Positions 30,435-39,332 of a stretch of DNA of 39,332 nt are shown here, one piece after another. This DNA comes from Roridomyces roridus (lineage: Eukaryota > Basidiomycota > Agaricomycetes > Agaricales > Mycenaceae): contig JARKIF010000260.1 in assembly GCA_029378245.1 (NCBI GenBank), forward strand, positions 1 through 39,332, in the 5' to 3' direction. Position 1 is the stretch's first letter. Each line of letters begins with the position of its first letter. The notes below the pieces were generated by a model. The model worked only from the letters and a program-made list of their open reading frames with translations. It had not been told where the DNA came from and did not search any database. Made by a program: the position numbers and the translations under genes.

Positions 30435-33400
30435 TTACATGGTCTTGGGACTATTCATCTGCGCCATCGCTCGTTCGTATCCCCTCTGCTCTGCCAACGA
30501 CAACTCCTTCGCCCGCTCGAGATCGCGTTCGAACGCGGCGTCGGTCGAGTCTACATCCTGTTGGGAAGTTTCTTGATCCTGTTGGGAAGTTTCTTGGTTA
30601 TTAGGTAACTCGGCGGGCTGCTCTTTGAACAGCTCTTCCTCTGCCATCTCTCTGTATCTCTTCTTGCGCTCCTTGGTCCCCGCCTTTAACTCGTTGAATT
30701 TTTTCACAATCGCATCACGCTGTATTTTTGTGCTCTTCTGGACTGCCTCAACGCCATCGGAGACTCGGACCTCGGACTGTTGCTGTTCTTGCTGTCTAGC
30801 CGCCGGGGACTGAACGCTTTTCCAGAGCCCGCGGACAGGGTGAGCCACGAGCCCGACGATACCGCCAGCCGGACGAATGGTTGCGTTTGCAACTGAAAAA
30901 CAGTCAGACAAGGCAAGTTCAAAATTCACGAGTCAACTGACAGCTGCGGAGAGATCCCTTGACGGCCCCGATAAAGCCCTGAGCATGAAACATCCGTGAG
31001 TCCGTGCAACAACAAAAAAGTAAGCACCAAACCTCCTTCTGAGCTCCTTCGTAAGGCTCGCGAACAAGGCCAGTGATCCCATCGTAATATCCGTAAAACA
31101 GACCCTACAGAGCTACATCAGCGCCAGGACCGAACACATTCGTCACAACTTGCCTTGCCGCCTTCCTTGAGACCGCTCGCAAATCCTGTGACTTTTCCGG
31201 CTTTGCGGACTTTGGAGCCGTACAATTTCGGGGTATTGTGGAACCCCTCGTGTACGTCGGTCACGATGTCCATGACTCCTGAAGATGGTGTGATTTTTTC
31301 ACTCTTGACTAACTGAGGATTATACATACCTCGAGGTATCGCCGTGGTTGTGTTGATTATCCCCTTCACAGGCGAACTGCGCCAGAAAAAATGAGACGAG
31401 GAAATAGACTTGACGGCTGTCACTCACTAGAAAATCTGTGCAATCCCGCCGTACCAATGCGTCACCGTCCAATAAATCGCGCCCGCCCCGCCGGTAACCG
31501 GATTTGTGGCCTCCTTTCGAGTTTCGTATTCTTTCGAGCCTGGAAACGACTGAGTACCATGAACTGATGGGGAGGAACCGCCTTACGGTGCGCATCCAAA
31601 CTCTCCATTTCCAAAATTTTGGCATCTGATAATACTTGAGCGGCAAAAGCGCTGAGTTTGAGGCACTTCAAGCTGACATCAGTCGAGGCACTCCTACAAA
31701 GTGATACGCACATATTCCGTGGACCACCACACCGCAATTCTATTCGGGTCAAGATCGCACCTCATATTGAGCAGAGGTAAATGTCGATAAAAGCTCTCTA
31801 CGCCGCTTCGAACGCCGTCCTACTCGCGTTCTTGAGCAAGAAAATGACGGAGCACAAAGCCGCAAGGCTTACCTCGCTCCGAATTTGCTCTCCCATCTTG
31901 CGCGCAGCCACCCCTGCCTGTGGGCTGACGGCAAATTGGATCGCATCCCGGAGGTTATCTACGTTCAGCTGTTTGTGTGGGATTGGTTCGGGGCCGGCGC
32001 CAGCTTTGTGGATCATATCGCCTGCGGGAATTGTGGTCAGTATATGACCAGAACCCAAGTCGGAGTACTCACCCCAGAATGCCTGATCTCCGAAAAACGG
32101 CACGACCACAGTCGGCCGGCCCTTGGCTAGCCCTGCAGCGGTAGTCCCGGCACCTCCGTGGTGGACGACGGCCTTGACTTTTGTTTTCGGGTATGAAGTT
32201 TATGAAGCTCACGCAAACAGACCGACCTACCTCGTTCGTTATCAAACAACCAATCGTGCGGGACGTTGCCGAGGATGAAAATGTGATCTGGGATGGACAG
32301 GCCCCCGAGACCACCCTGGTGTTGATACGTCAGATCTGGAGGAAGCAAGAGAGTCGGTATACTCACCCAACCGGCAGAAACAAGTGCACGCACACCCGCC
32401 TGCTTCGTCGCCTCGAAAATCGTCTCTGAAACCTTGATCAGCCTGAGGGAAAAACAACAATATGATGTAAGTACTAGTCATGCCCTCTGCGTCGTCTACC
32501 ACCACGGATCCGAACCCGATGTACACAGGGGCCTCCCCAGCAGCCAAAAACGCCGCGAGATCCTCCGGAGGCGTATAATTCATGGCCAGATCGAGAAAGT
32601 AGAACCCGACAACGTCTGTGATCAGTCAATATTCTTCGAAGACTTGTTGAAAAATCCAAAGCGCACCGATATAATTCTTCCAATCCTTCGGCTTTGGGAC
32701 GAGAGCAGGGCTCATGCAGTACGTCCATGGGATCTTTACGCGTTCGACGAGACTCGGGCCGGAGCGCAGGGAGAGCGGCTCCAAGCCAAGGGTGTGGGTC
32801 CGGAAGGTGTTGACGAGGTCTCCGATCCTGATGCAACAGTTGTGGGATACAGGTTAGAAGGGAAATGAAGAAGACGAACCCTTGCCAGGTCATTATATCG
32901 GCCAGGGCGTACGTAAGGTAGTTTGTTAGCCCGGCTTGGGCGTTGGACGAGCTGATATTGACGAGTGGGTGGGAGAAGGAAGCGGTCGGACTCCAGGGCA
33001 TCGCTGTTGGAAGCATTATACAAAGTTGAAAGGGAATTTCGCAGACTGACTGAAGCTCAGTAACAATGGGATCCCCAGGGCCTCGGCACAGTGGACGTGT
33101 GCGAATGCTGGTGGGTTGGAGATTATTGCGTCCGCGACAAAGGTGCGTCCCGTTTTCTGGCACGGAGAGTGGCAGGCCAGCCAGCACCCGTTCATCATCT
33201 TGCGAAATTGAATTAACGAAAGATTTATTTGATCATTGAGCATACTTCTGCCAGCATCTTGCGTTTGCGACCAATGTCGCCGTTTGTCAGGGACGTTATG
33301 CCGGGCATGAGACCAGGATCTACGTTTAGGAAGAGTGTGAAACTTAAAAACAACGCTGTAGAGAAGAAAACTGACTCTTAACCATATATGCCAGTAAATC

Positions 33401-34003
33401 TTGGGGATTTCCGCCGATATCGAAGAATTCGAGGCCAGCGTCGCTCACGAACGTTCGAAAAGTCTCGTGCGATGCTATCCGCACGCGATGACCATCTGCC
33501 AGGAGGTGTTACCTAGAGCGACATAAGGCTGCACGTCACCTAAATCCGAAGTTAGAAAATTCGCCACGGTTCCTGCAAACTGGTGCAGACCGCGACTGCC
33601 AACAATCATGATGACAATATTCATGGGCGGATAATCCTTCCATTGCGTCTTGTCAACGGCGAATTCTTGAACGTCCTGGGCATAGTCCTGAGGCAGATCG
33701 GGGAGTTTTTGCTTCAGGTCCAGCGAGATGACGATCCGTCCGTCGGCAGTGACGCGCGCGGTGGAAGCCAGACCCTTGCCAGAGGATATATAGTCGACAA
33801 AGTCTGTGAATTTGTTTTGGATGTGGGCGATGACCCAGGCTCGATTAAATACCTGCTTTCGGGTTGGTTTGGATGCTCCCAATGTCAACGAAAGTGGCTT
33901 GTTTCGGTTCGGACTCGGGAGGAATATCGGCATCCAGAGGCAGAGCAGGGACGTTGTCGTCGACTTCCCGCATGTGGAACGGTTTCTCTTCGTCTTTGTT
34001 CAT
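30435..34003 (-). CDS. GT28 sterol-glucosyltransferase-like protein with C-terminal UIM-like motif
   Basis: A long, intron-rich gene from ATG 34003 (MNKDEEKPFHMREVDDNVPA) to TAA at 30435, roughly 850-900 residues. NIVIMIVGSRGDVQPYVALG is the GT28 N-terminal nucleotide-binding motif. DPGLMPGI, WTYCMSPALVPKPKDW, PVYIGFGSVVVDD and VPHDWLF follow, then the UDP-sugar site HHGGAGTTAAGLAKGRP-TVVVPFFGDQAFWG. These match fungal sterol 3-beta-glucosyltransferase relatives (Atg26-like), but the PH and GRAM domains of Atg26 are absent. After the catalytic part the conserved region FHNTPKLYGSKVRKAGKVTG and a repeat-bearing charged tail follow, ending with AFERDLERAKELSLAEQ, which fits the ubiquitin-interacting-motif pattern (Leu-x2-Ala-x3-Ser-x2-Glu). 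Expected activity is transfer of glucose from UDP-glucose to a sterol or other lipid. Confidence 0.88.
30555..30596 (-). repeat. Perfect 21-base tandem duplication in the GT28 tail
   Basis: The 21 bases at 30555-30575 are repeated exactly at 30576-30596. Read on the minus strand they encode QETSQQD twice in a row, so the duplication keeps frame and looks recent. Confidence 0.9.
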
Positions 34004-34556
34004 CGTGAGTCGCGGTTCGCGGTAAGATGGAGCAGTGTGCTGCGCCTGTGACGCGGTGACTTCATCGCGGAACGGCGGTCACGCGATAATGCGATCAATT
34101 GGGGTTGACGCGTACTGATGCCCCTATTCACGGTTGGAAGGACCTGTCATTGGTTAAGAAGCTCAGAAGCAGGCCACAGTTCGCACCCAAGTGAGTAAGT
34201 AAACGGTCCTCCGCCGGACGAAAACGAGCATCAATGGTCAGTCTCGTACAACGCTGCGCGTCGTCCGCCGCCGCCGCCGTCTTCTTATTGAATCGCGATC
34301 CCGCTATCCGGGAAGACCATCGTGGATGCAATCATGAAATTAACACAGTATCAATCCGGACTTATGGTTACATTCATTTCTTTGATACAATGTTCTACTT
34401 CCCGCGACACGATGATGGACCCACCTACTATGCTAAACAAGCGTGCCCTGGTTACACCTTCAAGTTTCCATCACCGATCTGCTCCATCCTGAGCTTCGGG
34501 GTTCTTTGCCAAAATGCATAGGTCAAAAGGATGTCCTGGGTACAAAACAAAAGACG

Positions 34557-35779
34557 TCAGAACGAGAGACCATGCCTGGATACGGGAGGCTCACTCTTCG
34601 GGTTCCAAAAGCGAGTGCAGCTAGAAGAGGAACTTGGGTGGAATGCATGATGAGAGGGAATGGTATCCGCCAACGACCGGAGGGGCTCACCCGATATCAT
34701 GAAAATATTCCAAAGCCCACCTCCCATCTTGCTGTCAGGCATGGCGACAGCGCCGACCCTGGAGTTTACGATTAGAATGCGATGAAGGCAAAGATATGAT
34801 ATATCCACTTACACTGCGGCAAAGCCGACTACGATAGTGAAGGCCCCCAAACGAACGACTGATGATAACTGGAAATCTGGGGAATTCCTACAAGCCTTGA
34901 CCAAAGCCCAGTTTCGATACAACAAATAAACGGCCCATCCTTCGGAGACGAGGGTGAGGAAGAGGGATATGACAGTGAGGAGTGCCGATATTTTGTATTG
35001 CGGGGCACTGTGCTGGCTCGCACAGAACATGTGTGCAGAGTCAAAGTACACCGAGCGGTGGCCTTGGAAGAGTGCAATGGCTTCAAAGAAGACCACGGCG
35101 AAAATGATCGAAGGCGCGACAAGGAGCTAAGATTCAAGTTAAGCCATCAAATATTCAGTATGAAGAAGCTACCGCACCGTCGCCATGATTGCCTTGCTCC
35201 TCTTAAAGTTGTATAGCCTCGCTCGCAGTCCGAGAGTTGTCTGTCCACAAGATCAACAAGGGAAAAATGATATGCGGAGAAAGCATACGTCGATCAAGAA
35301 ACACAAAACAGCAACAGTGCATCTGTGAGCAATAAGGCAAGTCGCCACGGTGAAAGAAATCATCTAATTACGCTGGAGGCCCTGGAACAAAACATGACTA
35401 TACGTCCCCTGTGAACGAGCAAAGCCACGTACCGGCATAGCTAAACCCCGCCTGCAACACACAAAGCCCAAACGGCGGCGAAGAATCGTCGTTAAATTGC
35501 GAGCCCACGTTAACGAGATACAGCAGTGGAAAGATCATGAGGGTGGCGATCATGCTATACCATGATTTACTGCGCCGGACGTTGGCAGAAAACACGGCTG
35601 GCGTGAGGGTGAGTGCGAGGGAGACGAAGGAGGCGGCTGCGACGATGTCGAAGACGATTATGAGACGATCGCTGTAATTCGAGGCCTGCTCGTCCGAGTC
35701 TGTGCGACATATTGAATCATTTGATGCGTCTGGTCAAAATGACGCACGCACCTCCACCACGGGAGAGTATTCGTGACAT
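34557..35779 (-). CDS. Orphan 7-TM receptor-like protein
   Basis: ATG 35779 is chosen because MSRILSRGG splices across a 52-base intron (GTGCGT donor) onto DSDEQASNYSDRLIIVFDIV, which runs straight into TM1. Then come SKSWYSMIATLMIFPLLYLV, SPPFGLCVLQAGFSYAG, FKRSKAIMATV, VVFFEAIALFQGHR, ISALLTVISLFLTLVSEGWA, and VRLGAFTIVVGFAAV spliced to VGAVAMPDSKMGGGLWNIFM. The tail is short and Ser-rich (HPSSSSSCTRFWNPK) and ends at 34557. The phrase LCVLQAGFSY resembles LCIVQAAFMY of the 20802 gene, so the two are probably distant members of one fungal 7-TM family. Function is unknown. Middle exon borders (35200-35400) are uncertain. Confidence 0.65.
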
Positions 35780-36164
35780 CGCCGACCCGCAGGCGGGAAG
35801 GACCCAAAGAAACGAAGAGGCAGAAGAAGAAAAAAAAGCCCACCACTGGTGAGAAGGGGTGGAAGAAGAAGAGGGCAACGACCAACGCGGGACGCAAGCA
35901 GTGCCCCTGTGCTGGGATGATGACCACAGGTTATTTTGTGGGAGAAAAAGAGGTAAGGCTGTCGGCATGTGTGAAGACCTTCACAGCATCATGATTCCCC
36001 AGATCTTCAGGCTTCAGTCGCCATGCCACTAAATGCCGTTGTCCGCCCAAAAGTCAGAAACCCAATATAGAGTGATAGTATATGCAATATTGTATATACA
36101 CATCTTGGGTCCGCTGCAACCCTCGAGGGTGCCTGTTGAACCAACAGTTGCGGTTCGACAAATG
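35780..36164. other. Intergenic region, nothing recognised
   Basis: About 385 bases lie between the start of the 7-TM gene and the stop of the next minus-strand gene. A purine-rich stretch (about 35808-35878) could look coding by composition, but its frames fit no protein I know. Confidence 0.4.
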
Positions 36165-37223
36165 TCAGCCCCCGCCGTCCCCCGCGGCAACCAACATCCT
36201 CAGAGCAGTCGCCGCAGCAGACTTGTCACGGAGATCAAACGTCCATGGGTCCCCGTCATCGTCTTCAGTCTGTGCGAGCCGCCGCCGCCCCCGCGGGAGC
36301 ACAGAAAGCAGAGCCCCTTCACGCGGGCGCATTAAACGGCCTGAAGCGCGTAGCTCGTCCGCATCTGAAGTGGTCTCAGCCTCAGCTTCGGATGCTGATT
36401 CAGAGTTGGATTCAGAGCCGACGTCGGAGGCTGTGACCGGGGTGAGGATCTTCACAATCCGCAGGTGAAGGAGGTGGGGAGAAGTGGTCGAGAGTTCAAA
36501 GTGAGCGAGACCCGTGCCTACGGTGTTTATGTTAATGGATTCCCAAGCATGTGCGAGCAAAGCTTACCTTGGAACGGATATTCACAATTCGTGCCCTTCC
36601 GATTCGCAGAGAATATATTCCGGAGCCGTGCTTGGTACACCTTCTCCTTGGTAAGAACATGGAAATTGAGGGACTGCCCAAAGTCCACTGGGAATAGCTG
36701 ACGTAGTCCAAAGAGCACGTAAGAAGAGGGGAGCCACTGACGACCCTCAAGACGCTTATGCCACTCTGTAAGCGACTTAAGGGTGAGATACTTTTCGTGA
36801 AGCAGTTGATTGCGGAGGAAGGGGGATTTTGATACCGCCGTTTGCGCGACAAGTGTCTGCCATGGGAGGCCGTTGGATCGGAGAAGGTCGTGGCCCTCAT
36901 CCCAGGAGGCTGGGTCCGCTGTCGGGGTGCACCGGAAGCGGAAGCTGGATGCCAAGGGCCCCAGACCAGGTTGCGGGGCAAAGTAGAAGAAGCCACGCGT
37001 GTCTGGGGGGAAGGGATAGATTTTCGCCTCTGCGTGAGGGAGAGTTTTCGTAATACGTTTGATACTCGGAGTCGTCGGGGGTGGTAGGGAAGCAGATGCT
37101 TGGGCGTCGGAGGGAGGATAGGTCGAAAAAGTCGGCGGTTTGAATGTTGGCGGGCGTCAGACTCGAGATGAAGCGCTGGCGGCGCGTGCCGGGGGGTAGT
37201 CCGGGACCCTTGTATTTCAGCAT
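36165..37223 (-). CDS. Hypothetical basidiomycete protein with acidic Ser-rich tail
   Basis: ATG 37223 begins MLKYKGPGLPPGTRRQRFIS. The central region has phrases I associate with a conserved mushroom hypothetical family: RGFFYFAPQPGLGPLASSFR, ADPASWDEGHDLLRSNGLPW, then LTLKSLTEWHKRLEGRQWLP. A clean splice near 36595/36549 joins CEYPFQG to TGLAHFELSTTSPHLLHLR. The tail contains SESNSESASEAEAETTSDAD and ends LVAAGDGGG. The junction near 37045, between PTTPDDSE and the frame encoding IYPFPPDTRG, does not give a canonical in-frame splice and may hide a one-base error. No signal peptide, membrane segment or catalytic motif is seen; function unknown. Confidence 0.6.
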
Positions 37224-37783
37224 GTCTGCTGGCACTTGCACGGAGCCTGCGCGTTTCTGGAGGAAGGCTTTAGGGAGAGTCGAGGAGTTTGATGATGCGC
37301 ACAGTTTTCTTCGGTTTCTTGGGCTTCCTTTGAGGAAGTATAATTGGTTCTCTTACTGCCTCCAGAAGTCGCTCAGGCTAATATGAATCGAGGAATGGTA
37401 CAACACACGGGCAGTTGGATGGCATAGGCTCGAGTCTGTCCCAATTTTCCCAGTCCGCTACCCAGCTTCATGGTCGAGCGAGATGCTGCGCGAAAATACA
37501 CCAAAAGTAGGGTGCGAAAAGCACACGGAGAGAACCAGTAAAGTGGAAGAGGTGGTCAAAGTTTCAGCGGTCGATCACACGTGCCACACTGGACTCTCCA
37601 ATGTTCTTCCGACTGACCTCGCCAGCACCCACTCATGGCCGACAATATTGACTCGCTCCATTAGATCTCACCCAACACCTCCAAGAGAAAATGGCACCTA
37701 TGCGCCCTCACACAACCTCGGGACGATTCTGATGACGAGGACCTCGTTATGGACGACGGCCCGCAGGGCGCTGCTAGGCCCCG
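37224..37783. promoter_or_regulatory. Divergent intergenic region
   Basis: These 560 bases lie between the ATG of the leftward hypothetical gene and the proposed ATG of the SLC41 gene. An acidic open frame just upstream of the SLC41 ATG (DDSDDEDLVMDDG, about 37716-37755) may be part of its true N-terminus if a base is missing. Confidence 0.35.
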
Positions 37784-39332
37784 ATGGCATCTACTAGAGA
37801 CACCACGGGAAGACAAAAAGACTCTGTCACCTCGACCACCAAGTTGTGGCCACAAGTCCGGGGCATCGTAATCGAGGTGAATACGGGACGCGAAATGCAG
37901 GCACGGCGCTGATACGTGTGGTAGAGCGCACCCACTCTCCTTTTCGCTACTGTGGGACTACTTTTAACGGGGGAACTGCTGGACCATGTCTCTGTGCGTT
38001 CGCTGCCCCTTGTGCTCGCTGGGATTGATATCTGATCTGCGTTCAGCGTTGGCGAGCCATGGTGCAGGTCGACCAGCTCATCATGATTATACCCGTCGTA
38101 CTCAACCTGAAGGGAACTTGAGATGAACCTCTCAGCGCGTTTGGGTACCGCTGCCAACGTCGGCGAACTGGATGATCCACCAGCAAGGAGGAGTATCATT
38201 CTAGGCAATTTGGCCCTACTTCAGGTCCAGGCGACGGTTGTGTCGTTTGTCGCCGCAGGGTCTTCTCTTGTACTGGGCTTGGTTGTCCCCGGGCGCAGCC
38301 ACAACTCCAGCAGATGGTGGAGCGCGAGGAGAGGCATTCTGGATTCCCGACGTGAGTCCACTGCGACCTATAGGTGCCTAGCTCATTTTGTAGTTTCATC
38401 ATGGTCGCTGCGACTGCCATGACCCCACCTGCCTCTCGAGTCTCTCTGCTGGGGTCCTTCATGTGCGGTCTGGTCGTTGCTTGCAGATCTTTTGGTCTCG
38501 ATCCTGGTGAGCGACCACCTGCTTCGCCATTATACCCATCTAAATCAGCGCAGACAACATCGCGCCGCCCATCGCCTCCTGCTGGGAGATTTGGTCACAC
38601 TGATTTTCCTGGGCGCCGTATCCTCCGTCCTCGTCCTCGTTCTCAGAACCCCCATACCCTTCACCGTAGCAATCCTGATCGTCCTCAGCTCCGTCTCTTG
38701 CGGCCTATACACCCGGCGTAACACAAAGTCGCTCCCTTACTGACGCAAGGCTGGTCCCTCTTTTCGGCGCCATGGTCATCAGCAGCGGTACTGGTATCGT
38801 ACTCGACCTGTTTGTGAGCCGCTACGAAGGCTTTGCGCTACTCGCGGTTGTGATCAGCCCTACCAGGTGCCGTCGGCGCCATCTTCACCTCGCGGCTGTC
38901 CACGCGCCTGCATGCCGCCGCGCTATCCCTGGCGCCACCCGCTACGTCTGGGTCGGCAGAACCGTCACCGAGGCTCGTGATGATGATTCTGCTGCTGGTG
39001 ACGCTCCCTGTGGAGATCATCTTTCTGGCCGTTATTCGTGGGTTTGGCTTCACCTTCCCTTCCTGTTTATCGCCATGTCCGTCCTCTTCTTCTGCACAGC
39101 GGTAAGTTCAATTGTTATCTCTGACTTGTGCTAAATAAACTCACAGGTGCTTTCCTCGCTCCTCATTGCCCGCGCACTGACCATTTTTTGTGGTCACGCA
39201 ATCTGGACCCAGACATGTACGCGCTGCCGATACACTCGGCGCTCATGGATCTCATTGGGCAGCTCCTTCTCGTGCTGTGCTTTGAGATTGTGTCGCTGCT
39301 AGGCGCAAAAGTGGAGGTGAAGATACCTAAAA
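37784..39332 (+). pseudogene. SLC41/MgtE-type divalent cation transporter, frame-broken and 3' partial
   Basis: Translating in segments gives one continuous SLC41-like protein. Exons 37784-37876, 37925-37993 and 38047 onward splice cleanly (VRGIVIE|SAPTLLFATVGLLLTGELL|DHVSRWRAMVQVDQL). The family repeats are clear: IPVVLNLKG-N-L-EMNLSARLGTAANVGELD, RRSIILGNLALLQVQATVVS, DP-DNIAPPIASC-LGDLVTL, MVISSGTGIVLDLFVSRYEG, AIFTSRLSTRLHAA, and DPDMYALPIHSALMDLIGQL near the window edge. Such proteins move Mg2+ or similar cations across membranes. The frame is lost near 38111-38120, 38291, 38580, 38737, 38757, 38858, 39058 and 39186, each time by too few bases. Protein sequence between the breaks is free of stops and well conserved, so assembly indels are at least as likely as a dead gene. 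The start at 37784 is provisional. Confidence 0.8.

Noticed and set aside
35808..35880. Poly-Phe/Trp-like hydrophobic frame on the minus strand upstream of the 34557-35779 gene
   Set aside because: It arises from a purine-rich run, has no ATG in frame, and the better-supported start is ATG 35779.
37774..38208. Minus-strand open frame of 144 codons
   Set aside because: It is antisense to the start of the SLC41 gene, whose motifs are clear on the plus strand.

Overview
This window is nuclear DNA of a filamentous basidiomycete, most likely an Agaricomycete. Genes are close together and split by many short GT-AG introns (mostly 43-57 bases). Several proteins are of kinds I associate with mushroom-forming fungi: orphan 7-TM proteins, a CYP53-type P450, a PL14 lyase and a lone adenylating enzyme. 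I see no rRNA, tRNA, CRISPR array or complete transposon.

Layout: 0.3-2.7 kb, two hypothetical proteins. 2.9-7.1 kb, a secreted PL14 polysaccharide lyase (+) facing a DHA2-type drug exporter (-); their stop codons are 3 bases apart. 7.6-12.3 kb, an adenylating enzyme and a CYP53-like P450 whose frame is broken by one amber codon. 12.8-20.8 kb, a 7-TM protein, an anion:cation symporter, a decayed second copy of part of the 7-TM gene, and a gene-poor stretch with transposon-like inverted motifs. 20.8-34.0 kb, a gene-dense conserved block: 7-TM protein, RING/coiled-coil protein, TPR-CCCH protein, alpha/beta hydrolase, PER1 GPI-lipid remodelling factor, Hos2-type histone deacetylase, and a GT28 sterol-glucosyltransferase-like protein. 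34.5-37.2 kb, another 7-TM protein and an orphan protein. 37.8 kb to the end, an SLC41 divalent-cation transporter that runs off the window.

The 4.7-12.3 kb stretch (exporter, adenylating enzyme, P450) could be a small aromatic-acid handling neighbourhood; this is inferred from family membership and adjacency only. The housekeeping block is arranged as divergent pairs with very short shared promoters (RING/TPR-CCCH, 86 bases between ATGs; PER1/HOS2, 133) alternating with tightly convergent pairs (HOS2/GT28, 7 bases between stops).

A warning for any user: the SLC41 gene is recognisable along its whole length but repeatedly loses frame by single missing bases, mostly at short homopolymers, and one TPR-CCCH splice junction is also one G short. 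Base-level indel errors in the assembly are a serious alternative to gene decay here.
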